In this document: positions 34,102-44,758 of the stretch, in pieces
Position numbering within the stretch: the stretch's first letter is position 1
How the letters are laid out: each line of letters starts with the position of its first letter
Origin: Spodoptera frugiperda
Taxonomy: Eukaryota > Arthropoda > Insecta > Lepidoptera > Noctuidae
DNA: 64,000 bases
Direction of reading: 5' to 3'
NCBI RefSeq assembly: GCF_023101765.2
Contig: NC_064238.1
Span: forward strand, 742,001 to 806,000
Notes under the pieces: model-generated
The model's input: the letters and a program-made list of their open reading frames with translations, nothing else
What the model was told of the DNA's origin: nothing
Databases searched by the model: none
Program-made: the position numbers and the translations under genes

Positions 34102-34319
34102 TATTTATTTTGTGGTAAATACTCTTTGGTTAAAGAACAATGTGATATGGTATAACAGTGCTATGGGTCAAATTAATCCGGGTATCTAATCGATATGAGT
34201 AAGTAGAAGAATGATCGATATAATATGGACTTGCCACAGGAAACAAATTAAGTTTAAGATTATGAAAGGTCTATAATGACTTCATGGCTTATTTACTCGA
34301 ATCGACTAGGGTGTGTAAC

Positions 34320-34356
34320 TGAGTGCTCGTTTACCAACTATTCCATAAAAAAATGT
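34320..34356 (+). repeat. family D A-tail remnant
   Basis: GAGTGCTCGTTTACCAACTA then TTCCATAAAAAAATG equals the last bases of family D. Confidence 0.45.
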
Positions 34357-34868
34357 GTAAATGGTGTGTAAAATAAAAAAAATACTATGACTAACGATGT
34401 ATCATGTTATTTTACGTAGGCAGAGACTATGGAACGCCAATTTCTGCGAATTTTACATCTATTTTGACCATCTATTATTGTAGTGAGTCATCTTTACATG
34501 CTTGCTACAAGGCATACAATGATAGTAATTTGACTATTTAATGACAATTATGAACTTGTGCACGGAACTACAAAACTTTAAAACGAATACAAAAAAAACC
34601 CAAACTATGTCAGTTATTTTATCTTAAAGTATCCGCAGGTTAACTGCGTTATCTCACAGGTTTATATCTTGACCGTGGCCCGCGCGTGCGCAAGGCCGTT
34701 CACTTTGCTACCGCTTACTCCGTTATACGCATTTAAACTTACTTTTATTATACACTGGGATTATATAACATTAGTTGCTAATATTGATCTATACATGCAA
34801 TGATGAGATTTGTAAAGTATTAGCTAAATGGTGATTGACTTAGTTTTATACTGTATTTGCATTTGATT

Positions 34869-35055
34869 GTACGGTTGTCACGGTGGCTGGGTGATGAGCT
34901 GCCACGTAACATGTAGCGGGTTCGAACTTCGATTCCACCCGATCCACAAATTGTTCTGGTCTGGGTGTCATGTGTATGTGAACTTGTATATTTGTAAACG
35001 CACGACCTCTTGCCTGGCAGTCGCACTTGTCACCACTCGACCAACGAGGCAGTCA
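34869..35055. repeat. chimera: SINE B (plus) joined to inverted SINE A head
   Basis: 34869-35002 is family B (GTACGGTTGTCACGGTGGCT, GTAGCGGGTTCG, GGTGTCATGTGTATGTGAAC, TTGTAAACGCAC). Directly after GCAC it switches to GACCTCTTGCCTGGCAGTCG, CACTTGTCACCACTCGACCA and ACGAGGCAGTC, the inverted head of family A. The junction has no spacer. Confidence 0.7.
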
Positions 35056-35254
35056 TGTTTCTATTTTTAGTGATGTTATAGAGATGCACGCGGATATGAC
35101 ATAATCTATACAAATATGCTTTTTGTTGCACTTTCACGCTAAAATAGGAGAAATCAGAAATATAGATGTAATTTTAAGAGAATGCTCTTATTTGCATTGA
35201 GATGGGAAACGTTTTTAATTAGGTTAAAAAAAAGAGAAGTTTCACAATTTAATC

Positions 35255-35380
35255 TGTATGTATGTATGCTCGTCTGCCATTATCTCGGGTTTGGCTAAAC
35301 CGATTTTGATGCGGTTTTCAGCATAGGATATCATATTACCTTGGTGAAGAAAAGAAGATTTTTTATAAGGGGATTATTGT
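35255..35380 (+). repeat. repeat family I fragment
   Basis: CTGTATGTATGTATGCTCGT, CTGCCATTATCTCGGGTTTG, GCTAAACCGATTTTGATGCG and TTTTTATAAGGGG follow the family I body as seen at 21940. Confidence 0.5.
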
Positions 35381-36529
35381 TTCTTAGCTCGGTCTTCCAT
35401 GAAGTTTTTATTACTTTCAGCTCCAGAATGCTACTACTGTAATGATTGCACCATAAACACCAAATTAATTGGGCAACATTCCAAGATAAAACCATATTGC
35501 GTAGTTTAATTAAACAATCAGTGTGCTTAGCAAACATTGTTTTTTTTAGCACGGCTTGTTACCAAATCGGGTAAACCGCATTGACTCTTGATATTTGTTT
35601 AAATATGCAATATTGTACATAGATATCTCAACGCTGTGGTCTATTCTATTATATTATATAAGCTTGCATTAATATTTATATTTAAAGAAGCGATTTCTAG
35701 AAGTTATATCTGGGGTATATTAATAATATTAATGAGAGAAACATAATAAACTAAAAGTATACAAATAAAATATTATTAATTTAAATAAGCATTCTTAATT
35801 CGATACATCTGTAAGAGTAAGCTAATACTAGAAGGAACTATAAAAAAAAATGGATAGGAGTCTACTAAAATCAGTGTTTTAACAAGTTTATTAATAACAA
35901 AAGACCGTATTGGTCATTTTTATCAGGCTTTGGATAAAAACTATTCAAATAAACTTAAATACAGAAAGAGATTTGTATGAAATAGCTACCAGTTAAACTT
36001 ATTATGAGAAACTAAAAACCTTTAATATAATAATTTTATAGCATCTAGTACCAAATAGGCAATGTGCAAACTGGGACGGCACTCACTACCATTCGAAAGT
36101 GCACCAGTCTCATGCGCAGTTAGTTATCAAGGTAAAGGAGTGCAACCTGCGCCGGCGCGCTATTTAGTCTACATTTAAATATTTTTGTTGTGACCTTTGT
36201 TCTGTCTCACCTGTTGTATTCTTATCTCTTTCTTGCACGTGCTAATTTGAGGAAAGAATTGAATTAGTCGTTGATTAGATTACATCATTAATTTATTTTG
36301 TGTTATTAATGTTTGTCTGTATACCGTGTTTTATGCAAATAAAAATATCTTTATCTTATCTTTAAATTATTTCGTTCGTTGGCTGGTCTAAATTTAGGAA
36401 ACAAGGAAAAATTTATCAGATTACCGTCAGGATGATGTCAGATTTGCTTATTAAATCGTTTTCTGTATTATTTTGCCATAGTGTCGTATCGTAAGTGAGG
36501 TTTAGACGGCATGGTTTTTCATGGAGGGG
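35381..36529. other. A+T-rich intronic stretch
   Basis: No exons or clear repeats. A small GC-rich patch at 36061-36170 (AACCTGCGCCGGCGCGC) has no open frame of note. Confidence 0.3.
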
Positions 36530-36690
36530 TGACAATCAGCCAATCACTTATCCCGCTTTGGGTGAGGAGATAGGGTGGTTTTTAGTAAGTCTGATTCTTA
36601 CTAAAACCACACTGTTGCTAGTCCTGTTCTTTGAGCCGGAATCTCGGTATCCCGACAGGTCTTCTGCTTCCGTAAGACAGCAGGGTAAAG
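36530..36690 (-). repeat. R1-type LINE 3'-end fragment, diverged
   Basis: The inverse of the LINE tail: CAATCACTTATCCCGCTTTG, GGTTTTTAGTAAGTCTGATT, CTTTGAGCCGGAATCTCGG. GTCTGATTCTTACTA/ACCACAC shows local rearrangement relative to other copies. Confidence 0.5.
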
Positions 36691-36749
36691 ATACCCTAGT
36701 GAGCCATTATAATTTTAACCAGTAGGTTTTTTTTTTTATTTTTATCCGA

Positions 36750-36935
36750 TTACTAGCTTCTGCCAGCGGCTTCGCTCGCGTTCCCATGGAATAAAAAGTA
36801 TCCTATGTGTTATTCCAGATCATAATGTTCCAAATTTCATCCCGATCTCTTCAGCCGTTTTGACGTAATTGAGTAACAAAAATTTACAAGCACACAAACT
36901 CACAAACTTTCGCATCTATAAGACTACTAGTAAGA
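36750..36935 (+). repeat. repeat family H, full-looking copy
   Basis: TTACTAGCTTCTGCCAGCGG, CTTCGCTCGCGTTCCCATGG, GTATCCTATGTGTTATTCCA, CAAATTTCATCCCGATCTCT, CAGCCGTTTTGACGTAATTG and AAACTTTCGCATCTATAAGA. Very common in Lepidoptera; mechanism unknown to me. Confidence 0.7.
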
Positions 36936-38034
36936 TAGTGTAAGGGATGTGGATGATGTCATAATATGTAAAGACACATTATTGTATGATTATTATCTGT
37001 TCCATTTGAATCATGAGTAAGGTTTAAAAATAACCAGGAAAAGTTTAAGGGAAAGGTTTTCCTTGAACGTAGCTCTGTTTATCGTTTCTCAGAATAACAG
37101 GTGCAATATGACGAAATAATGTGTCGAAGATCCACTTTAATACATCGTGACCAACTGGATACCGCTTCTGATTGTATTAAGATTGTGTAAGTATGAGTAG
37201 TGAGCGCGCTACTGAAATGGACTAGTGTGTGTAATCGAAAGTGCATATGTATTTGTATAGTGATGAGTATTGGCCGCAATGACGTAATTTGTTTCAATGT
37301 GTGTGTTACTTTTTGCATTAGTTTGTGATATAGGGACAAATTAAATCTTTAGGTGGATTATTTTTTTAATTGCCACGAAGCAATTACATTGCGTGATGGC
37401 TATTTAAACAAAAATGGTGCCATGGACATATTATTTGTAAATAAAATACACCTGAATGAATTGTAAGTAGTTAACTATGTGTTGAGTTTATTTTATTTTG
37501 CAAAAATAAATACGGTATGTTTTAAATATTTTTTTAGCTGTGTGCAGTTAACCCACTTTATAAGTCCATTTATTTAATCGTGCAATATTTATTCAATTTC
37601 ACCATAAACATAATATACTGTGTTTTTATTAAAACTGGCATATTTATGTCATTTGGCATAATTTTTGGCAGGATAAAATAAATTCCAGTGGCAGTCAAAA
37701 ATAAATAATTAAATTCATAAATAAACTCGTTTGATGTTCAATTAAAGCTTTTAAATTTAAAATATAAAATAGTGCAAGTACAGCGTGTCAACAAAATGAT
37801 GTTACCGCTTCAAGGGACGTGATGTACAGCGCAAATAATTTATTGATGAACTGCAAAATATTTTAAAACCACAAACAAAATATTAATATGTGTAATTTTT
37901 ATTATTAGTGACTATAAAATATACGTTAAATGATAGCTAACAAAATAAAACTGTTCAATAAAAAATCGTTGTTAAAAAAACAATAATTCAAAAGCGGGTT
38001 ACACATGAAAAAAAAAACAAATAAATGTACCCAC
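36936..38034. other. A+T-rich 5' part of the intron
   Basis: No recognised repeats or exons; several oligo-A and oligo-T runs. Confidence 0.3.
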
Positions 38035-38131
38035 CGGGTTTCAAAACATTGTCAGAGTCCCGTCGGTACAGCATACCGGCACTCCACGTAAAAAAATAGC
38101 CGAACAACACGAAAACCAAACAAAAATTCAT
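38035..38131 (-). CDS. secreted peptide precursor, exon 1 (signal peptide)
   Basis: ATG at 38131-38129 (minus) opens 32 codons plus one base, ending at donor CCCG/GTGGGT. The start MNFCLVFVLFGYFFTWSAG is a clear signal peptide: short N-region, hydrophobic core with aromatics, and a small-residue SAG cleavage site. MLYRRDSDNVLKP follows. Arg23-Arg24 just after the signal peptide is a possible processing site. Donor phase 1 matches exon 2 at 28456 exactly, giving 77 residues in all. The ATG is the first in this reading frame after the upstream GC-rich region. GTGGGT is weaker than GTAAGT but usable. The protein would be secreted or enter the regulated secretory pathway; its role is unknown. Confidence 0.6.
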
Positions 38132-38420
38132 CGTTTAAATGGCACGTATGTACCAGGATCACAGAGCGCGACAGGAGATATATTTCAACCTGTATTTATT
38201 TGACACTCTTCCGTGTCGCGGCGGGCGTTCTCGAGCTCACTCGAATAAAGTATCGAATGTATCGGTGACATTCTCGATACGGCCGGCTGGCATTGGGAGC
38301 TCGGAAATCTAATATGAATACGCTTTTGGTAAATACGTTCTAGAGTCGAAGGCGTATACCGTTGCCCGGGATCACCGACTCCACTGTAAATAATGTCAGA
38401 CATGTGCTTAATAAAATCGG
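38132..38420 (-). promoter_or_regulatory. likely promoter/5' region of the peptide gene
   Basis: A GC- and CpG-rich segment immediately upstream of the signal-peptide exon in an A+T-rich area (GACACGGAAGAGTGTC, GAACGCCCGCCGCG on minus). A TATA-like GAAATATATCTCC (minus, near 38178-38166) lies about 40 bases before the ATG. The transcription start cannot be placed. A 72-codon frame (38403..38185) lies here, but it overlaps the presumed promoter and has no family motif. Confidence 0.35.
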
Positions 38421-39122
38421 GATGTTCTCGAAGGCAGGCGGAGGTGCATTTTGTATTGTATGGCTGTCTTTAAAATGTTTTACGTGCGGATTGGAGTAAT
38501 AACTTCACACATCTCTCCTTATTTATTTTACTGTAATGTCTATACATTAACATAAAAAATTTAAGGTTTAACACACAGTGAATTGCTTCCCTTCAATATC
38601 TAACAATGTATTTAACTGTAAATATTTAGTTTCATTTATATTATTTGTCAAATCCGTAATTAACAACTTACCTATGCAATATAAACTATCAGCAAATAAT
38701 CAATGACTCTCTAGTCACTGGTTTGATCAAAAATCTCTCCATAAAATCCATTGCAAAATGGAGCTGACCTGATAAAGAAAACACTAGTATTCTGCAAGTG
38801 AGAGAAAATCACTAAACCTTAATTTCGTCTAAATAGAATATCGATTCGCGCAAATAACTAAATCTAGGGTTCTAGGTTTCTAAGCCGGCTAGACAAATAA
38901 ATCTAGGCTTAGATAAAAAAGGGATTTTTTAAATGGCTAGACGTAATTGAAAAAATAGAAGAGAAAATGAGAATAAACCCTTTTTACGCCTCCAACGGGT
39001 GTCAGTAACATTAAAGCTGAAACGAAATTGTACACTGTTGTTTTAGGTTCAGGTGTCCTTCAAAATGGTGGTTACTAAGTTTTCTAATTACTTATCCTAA
39101 AACGTACATATAGTAATAATAA
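38421..39122. other. A+T-rich intergenic stretch
   Basis: No repeats or exons recognised. Confidence 0.3.
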
Positions 39123-39229
39123 AGTACGGTAAACTATGGCAACTTTACCAGACCCTTGGCAACTTTACCATACTATAGGTATTCGGTATAAACTCATTTA
39201 TCTAAAAATCTACCCACTAGAATTCTGTT

Positions 39230-39780
39230 TTTAACCGACTTCAAAAAAAGGAGGAGGTTCTCAATTCGACCGTATATATGCTTTTTTTTATGTTTGTTCG
39301 CGGATAACTTTGTCGTTTATGAACCGATTTTGATGATTCTTTTTGTATTTGGTAGGTCTTATACCAGAGGTGGTCCCATTAAAATTTTATCAAAATTGGT
39401 TTAGCACTTTTTGAGATAATTAACAAAAACAAATATCAATACAAACATTTACTATTTCTGTTCGCGAATAACTGTGTCGTTTATGAACTGATTTGGATGA
39501 TAATTGTTGTATTTCGTAGGTCTTACATCAGACGTTGTTCCATTAAAATTTTATCGAAATTGGTTTAGCACTTTTTGAGATAATTAACAAAAACTTTTAT
39601 TTTTATGTATGTTAATCGATATCTCCGGCAGTTATAGACCGATTTGAGAAATTCTTTTTGTGTTTGAAAGAGTACGATGTCAGTGTGGTCCCATATAATT
39701 TTTTTAAAGTCTGACCATAAATGTAGAAGATAATCCAGGGAACTCCTCAAAAATGAACGGAATGTGCTCTGCGTTTGAGT
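39230..39780 (+). repeat. repeat family I with three internal tandem units
   Basis: Opens TTTTTAACCGACTTCAAAAA, GGAGGAGGTTCTCAATTCGA. Units at about 39294-39432, 39455-39595 and 39606-39710 share CGCGGATAACTTTGTCGTTT, ATGAACCGATTTTGATGATT, GGTCCCATTAAAATTTTATC and (first two) TTTAGCACTTTTTGAGATAA. The third unit is the most diverged. No coding frame. Confidence 0.65.
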
Positions 39781-40174
39781 TTAAGTGATGTATATTAGCT
39801 TATCTTTCTGAGTAACCATAAAATTCAGGACAGATGGTAGCATATCTGACAGTATAGTAGCATATCTGGTATAGAATGATGGGTAGCTTGATGTGCTGTC
39901 TGAGTTACATGACTGTATACCTATGTGGGTATCTAATCTGTTTGTGTGTTTGACAACTGACTATGTATGTAGCTTATGAACAGGTTACTGTCAGCTGTCG
40001 GCTCAGCAGATCATAAGTAAGGGTATCAGGTTAATATACATTTGAAAATAATGTAATTATGCGTCAATATGGATAGATATTAATATTATTCATTTAAACG
40101 GCGCAGTCTCATATGAGCAGCGCGTTTAATAGGTCGACCCATACTCAAATAAGTTATTCACTAAAAATCAAGAA

Positions 40175-40688
40175 ATAAAAAACATTTTTAACAAAAAAAA
40201 ACCGACTTCAAAAAATAAATATTCCAAAATAAATTAATATGCACTAAAAAGTAAAAGAAATAATTGCGTATTTTTCAACAACTTAATAAATCAACTAACT
40301 TTACTAACTCATCACACACATTATAATGTAAGTAGGTACAATTATTGTTATTTTTGGAGTCGGTGTCAGCCTAGGAAACGCCAACAACTAGCACGGTACG
40401 GGCGGAGTGGTGGTTAAGTACCTACTTACAACTGGTGTAAAACTGTAATGTTTTGTTGTGATAATAGGTAAATAACAAACCTATCTTAGTTGGCTGACAC
40501 CGACTCCAGAAATAACAATAATTGTACCTACTTACATTATAATGTGTGTGATGAGTTAGTAAAGTTAGTTGATTTATTAAGTTGTTGAAAAATACGCAAT
40601 TATTTCTTTTACTTTTTAGTGCATATTAATTTATTTTGGAATATTTATTTTTTGAAGTCGGTTTTTTTTTGTTAAAAATGTTTTTTAT
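40175..40688. mobile_element. hairpin element, 197-bp inverted arms, 120-bp centre
   Basis: Left arm 40175-40371 and right arm 40492-40688 are inverted copies of equal length; I find one mismatch (GGAGTCG...TTTTT against AGAAAT near 40355/40510). The centre 40372-40491 is unrelated unique sequence with its own small pairing (GTACCTACTTAC). The arms contain the family I start (ACCGACTTCAAAAAATAAAT). Near-identity means a recent event or conversion between arms. No coding frame. Confidence 0.85.
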
Positions 40689-41430
40689 GTAATAGTAGTA
40701 TTTTTTAGACTTTAAAAGGAAATATTTACTATATTTTGCGTAGACGTAAGACTGCTATTATGCCACTAATGGCCGTTACAGTGTAGTGCGTGAAAATGTG
40801 CTAAAAGTTAGTAGTTCCTAAATTGTGCTCACAGAGCCTAAATTATTTGTCACAGGTGATTGAAATTTTGATCTTGTATGTATAATATAGTTGGGATTAC
40901 TGTTGTAATGTCAGCAATTGCTTTTTCTTTAATTTATTGATAAATAATCGCTTCGGTAATGTTGACACAGGTTAGGTAAAGTTGCCACGGCCTGCTTTGT
41001 GGCAACTTTACCTACAGTTAGGGTTGGCAATAAATGTTTTTTTCCTTGTTTGTGTGTATGTAACCATTTTCGAATACCTAAATTTCCCAGCATAATAGTG
41101 AATATCCTGGATGATAAGTTATAATGTATTTAATAATACCTTTTGTTTTGGAGCCAAAATGGCTCACATGAAACAAAACCGCAGAAAACTCGGAGCTAGA
41201 CAATATAAAAAGTATACGAAAGTAATGTTAAAATTAGCTATGGAGATAGTGAAGTCAAAAAATTAAAAAGTCAAAAGATTAAACATTATTTTGTAGCCTT
41301 TTTTTACAATTTTAAACATAAATACTTAAAATTTTAGAACTTAATTTAGTTTAAAAGGGAACAATATTTTTGTCAGATATTTATGCTTTTTTTTACTTTA
41401 GGTTTAAGGTTTATAATTTTTTTTTTAAAT

Positions 41431-41443
41431 ATACATGTCAAAA
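41431..41443 (+). repeat. target-site duplication (5') of the RTE element
   Basis: ATACATGTCAAAA occurs here and again at 44746-44758, directly flanking the RTE element. It is an exact 13-bp match, the hallmark of target-primed reverse transcription. Confidence 0.85.
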
Positions 41444-41771
41444 GGTTGGTAGGGTTGTGCTGTAGACTACTACCGGGGTCCATAGGTGGCGGATAATGGA
41501 ACGACGATGAGATATCATCGTTAGCTGCATAAGCAGTCCCCGACCATACAGCAATAAGCTACTTTTGGGCTCAAAAACAAAAAGCGTTTGAACGAGGCTA
41601 AAGTAGAACAATTGGCATCAATGCAGGATGTCAATTTAGGACGGCGGCGGAGGAGTACCTAGTGTACCAACGGCGGCGTCCACAGGCCTAGTCAGATGGC
41701 TTACTGCATACCTACCAACCCGCATTAGACAAGCGTGGTAGGTTAACTGTCTAAACCCCTACCCAAGCACC

Positions 41772-43217
41772 ATGACTCTCACAACAAACAATTGGCCCCA
41801 AGTCCCCGGCGTCTCCAGTAGTGACGACGCCGATGACAGTAGGCTGAATCACTCTGGAGCAAGGGGCGCATACAATCCCCGGGTGAGGACTCCTAACTGT
41901 CGAACGACTTTGGCAAATCAAATGGACTCTGATAAACTAAAAATTTTAACATTTAATGTTAGAACTCTTGGCACCGAAGAAAGGCTTATCGAATTGGAAC
42001 ATGCACTGTCACATATAAAATGGGATATCATAGGTCTTGCAGAGGTAAGAAGAGAAGGAGAAAAGATCTTAGAGAGGGAAGACAGCATATTTTATCACAT
42101 GGGTGAAAGCAGCAGTCAATATGGAGTAGGATTCTTAATACACAAAAAATGGAAAAACAACATCATAGAGTTTATATCATATTCAGATCGCATAGCCTTA
42201 CTTAAATTTAAGATAGATCACACGAAGACCCTCACCATCATTCAAGTATACGCACCAACATCAACCCACACTGACGATGAAATTGAGGAGTTCTATGACC
42301 TCCTCAACCGAGCATGCGACGAACATAGGGGAACTTGGATGATGGTTATAGGGGATTTTAATGCAAAAATCGGCTCAGCACTACCATCGGATAACTACAA
42401 CATTTTAGGACCACATGGCATAGGCCATAGAAACGATCGCGGCACGCGTCTAATTCAGTTTGCATCAAGTCAAAACTTAAACATAAACAACACATTTTTC
42501 TACAAAAAACCACACCGTCGCTGGACGTGGTTCTCCCCTGATGGCCACACCAAAAATGAAATAGACTTTAGCCTCTCCTCCACAAAACAAATAGTCACCA
42601 ATATCGAAGTACTAAACAATTTTAAATTCAGCTCTGATCATCGCCCTCTCAGGATTACACTCTCATTTAACGCGAAAATACGAAGGATACGCATGATACA
42701 AAATTCTATAAAAAGAATAGATAAATCGACATTGATAGCTAATAAAGAATACTTCCTATTGGAGCTGAAAAACAGTTTTCAAACACTTCATTTAGACACA
42801 GAAGATGTAGAAACACAATACAGAAATATATCAAAATGTATACAAGCAGCGAGTCGAAACATTAAAACAGCAAGAACTAAAACGAAGAAATTAAGTCCAT
42901 CTACCATAAAACTAATAGAAGAACGACAGAAACTTAACATTCACACACCAGAATACAAGTCTAAAGATAAAGAAGTTAAACGAAAAATACGTACAGATAT
43001 CCGAAATTATAATACTCAGGTAATAAAAACCACTCTTGAGAAAAATCAGTCGCTTAGAATCGCAATCAGAGGCACAGAAAAGGGAAAAGTAGCAATAAGT
43101 AACCTCAAAGATAAATTTGGAATAAAACAGACGGATAAAGAAAAAATTTTAAATATCTGCACAGAATATTATACATGTCTTTATGCTGCCGATAACATCA
43201 CCCAAACGCACATTTAA
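41772..43217 (+). CDS. RTE endonuclease part of the polyprotein
   Basis: 481 codons from ATG at 41772 to TAA at 43215. Residues 1-55 are a low-complexity leader. The endonuclease/exonuclease/phosphatase fold follows with FNVRTL at 61-66, LAEVR at 89-93 (catalytic Glu), VYAPT at 159-163, GDFNAKIG at 194-201 (catalytic Asp and Asn), WTW at 251-253 and SDHRPL at 288-293 (catalytic Asp-His). The enzyme nicks target DNA to prime reverse transcription. Residues 300-481 are the Lys-rich linker toward the polymerase. In an intact RTE the frame would continue; here a frameshift at about 43190-43225 ends it, and the polymerase resumes in another frame. The endonuclease looks undamaged. It is a transposon gene, not a host gene. 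Confidence 0.85.
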   Translation: MTLTTNNWPQVPGVSSSDDADDSRLNHSGARGAYNPRVRTPNCRTTLANQMDSDKLKILTFNVRTLGTEERLIELEHALSHIKWDIIGLAEVRREGEKILEREDSIFYHMGESSSQYGVGFLIHKKWKNNIIEFISYSDRIALLKFKIDHTKTLTIIQVYAPTSTHTDDEIEEFYDLLNRACDEHRGTWMMVIGDFNAKIGSALPSDNYNILGPHGIGHRNDRGTRLIQFASSQNLNINNTFFYKKPHRRWTWFSPDGHTKNEIDFSLSSTKQIVTNIEVLNNFKFSSDHRPLRITLSFNAKIRRIRMIQNSIKRIDKSTLIANKEYFLLELKNSFQTLHLDTEDVETQYRNISKCIQAASRNIKTARTKTKKLSPSTIKLIEERQKLNIHTPEYKSKDKEVKRKIRTDIRNYNTQVIKTTLEKNQSLRIAIRGTEKGKVAISNLKDKFGIKQTDKEKILNICTEYYTCLYAADNITQTHI

Positions 43218-44729
43218 ATACATATACATGTTCAGAAAATATCCCACCAATAAGTGGCTATGAGGTTCATCGAGCGCTAACCAACATGAAGTATAGTAAA
43301 ACACCTGGTGAGGATGGCATTACCACCGAAGCTTTAAAGATAGGAGAAAAAGTTCTGTTGCCCCACATCACCAATCTGTTCAACTGCATATTAAAAACTG
43401 GTACACTACCCGAAAAGTTCTGTCACTCCAATATTATAATATTACATAAGAAAGGGGACAAATCAAACCTAAATTATCGCCCAATTAGTCTGGTATCTCA
43501 TTTGTACAAAACATTTTAAAGTAATAGAAAACAGAATATCTGACAAACTGGACCAACAACCAGCCAGCCGAGCAAGCAGGTTTCCGACGCGGCCTCTCTA
43601 CCACAGACCATTTACACACCCTCAACCAAATTATAGAAAAATATTCCGAATTTAAGCTTCCACTATACATTGCGTTCATTGATTACTCCAAAGCTTTCGA
43701 CAGTCTCACCCATTCCTCCATATTCACAGCCCTACAGAACCAAGACATTGACCTCACATACATTAACCTGCTTAAACATATATATCAAAAGCACCGCAGC
43801 CATTAAGCTACACAGGTTAGGCCAATCCTTCCCTATTTCTAAGGGAGTCAAACAAGGTGACCCGCTATCTCCGAAACTCTTCACCGCAACTCTTGAAGAG
43901 GTATTCAAAAAACTTGCAGCGTGCTGGAGTACGAGGGGCGTGGTCGTCGGGGAGAAGAGGCTAACAAACCTCCGTTTCGCAGACGACATAGTACTCTTCT
44001 CTTCTTCAGCGTCTGAGCTAGGCGGCATGATCAACGAACTCAGCAGGGCGAGCCTTGAGGTTGGACTGAAGATGAACATGTCGAAGACCAAACTAATGAC
44101 CAACAGTATCAAATATAGGTTAGAAGTAGATGGCGCAGAAATGGAATACGTCCATGAATACATCTATCTGGGCCAACTAGTCTCTTTCCAGGCGAGACAA
44201 GAAAGAGAAGTTGCTAGACGCACCGAAAACGCCTGGAAAAGCTATTGGTCCATGAGGGACCTAATGAAAGGAAACCTCCCATTGGCATTAAAAAGGAAGC
44301 TCATGGACGTGTGTATTCTGCCCATCCTAACCTATGGCGCTCAACCTGGTCTTTGACAAAACATCAGAAGTCCAAACTCAAGGTTTGCCAGCGAGCCATG
44401 GAGCGCAGTATCTTAGGAGTCCGACTATCGGATAGAATAAGGAACTCTACGCTGCGCTCCAAAACTCAAATCGCTGACGTTGGTCAGAAAGCCGCAAGCT
44501 TGAAGTGGAACTGGGCTGGACACGTCTGCCGCATGTCGGACGAGCGGTGGGCAAAACTCACTACTGAGTGGAGCCCACTCAACGTCATAGACGTCGCGGC
44601 AGGCCCAAAGGAGATGGCGGGACGAACTCGACGCCTATGAAAAGGATTGGCCACAGAAAGCTCTGCACAGAGACGAGTGGAAGGAGGGTAGGGAGGCCTT
44701 TGCCCTGCAGTGGGACGACCATGGCTAAT
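43218..44729 (+). pseudogene. RTE reverse transcriptase and C-terminal region, frameshifted
   Basis: The sequence continues the RTE polyprotein in shifting frames. Recognisable pieces are MKYSKTPGEDGITTEALK (43286 on), NYRPISLVSHLYK (about 43475), the AFIDYSKAFDS block (about 43675, first catalytic Asp), SKGVKQGDPLSPKLF (about 43838), FADDIVLF (43978, catalytic Asp pair), ILPILTYGAQ (about 44318) and a C-terminal AGHVCRMSDERWAK (about 44518). Frame changes are needed near 43200, 43515, 43555, 43775, 44348 and 44600. The domains are all present and well conserved, so the damage is small indels, either true decay or assembly indels. Confidence 0.8.
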
Positions 44730-44745
44730 AATAAATAAATAAATA

Positions 44746-44758
44746 ATACATGTCAAAA
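44746..44758 (+). repeat. target-site duplication (3') of the RTE element
   Basis: Exact second copy of ATACATGTCAAAA (see 41431). Confidence 0.85.

Larger units (their letters stand above)
28457..38034 (-). other. long intron of the peptide gene (inferred)
   Basis: About 9.6 kb between donor GTGGGT at 38034 and acceptor TTTCAG at 28457. It holds SINE A (29047), SINE C (29703), family G (30718), the family E/F MITE (32240), the 1.28-kb foldback (32821), chimeric SINEs (34869), family I (35255), an R1-type tail (36537) and family H (36750). No other phase-compatible exon was noticed, but small ones cannot be excluded. Confidence 0.5.
41444..44745 (+). mobile_element. RTE-clade non-LTR retrotransposon, nearly full length
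   Basis: About 3.3 kb between exact 13-bp target duplications. Order: 5' untranslated region (41444-41771), one long frame with an apurinic-like endonuclease (41772-43217), reverse transcriptase with the FADD catalytic motif (about 43978-43989) and a C-terminal region ending near 44729, then a short simple-repeat 3' tail (TAATAATAAATAAATAAATA) in place of poly(A). A single fused protein, short size and repeat tail are typical of RTE. The frame is broken at least five times after the endonuclease, so this copy is inactive as read. Confidence 0.85.

Noticed and set aside
38185..38403. 72-codon frame upstream of the signal-peptide exon
   Set aside because: It lies in the presumed promoter, has no splice link or motif, and is explained by GC-rich composition.
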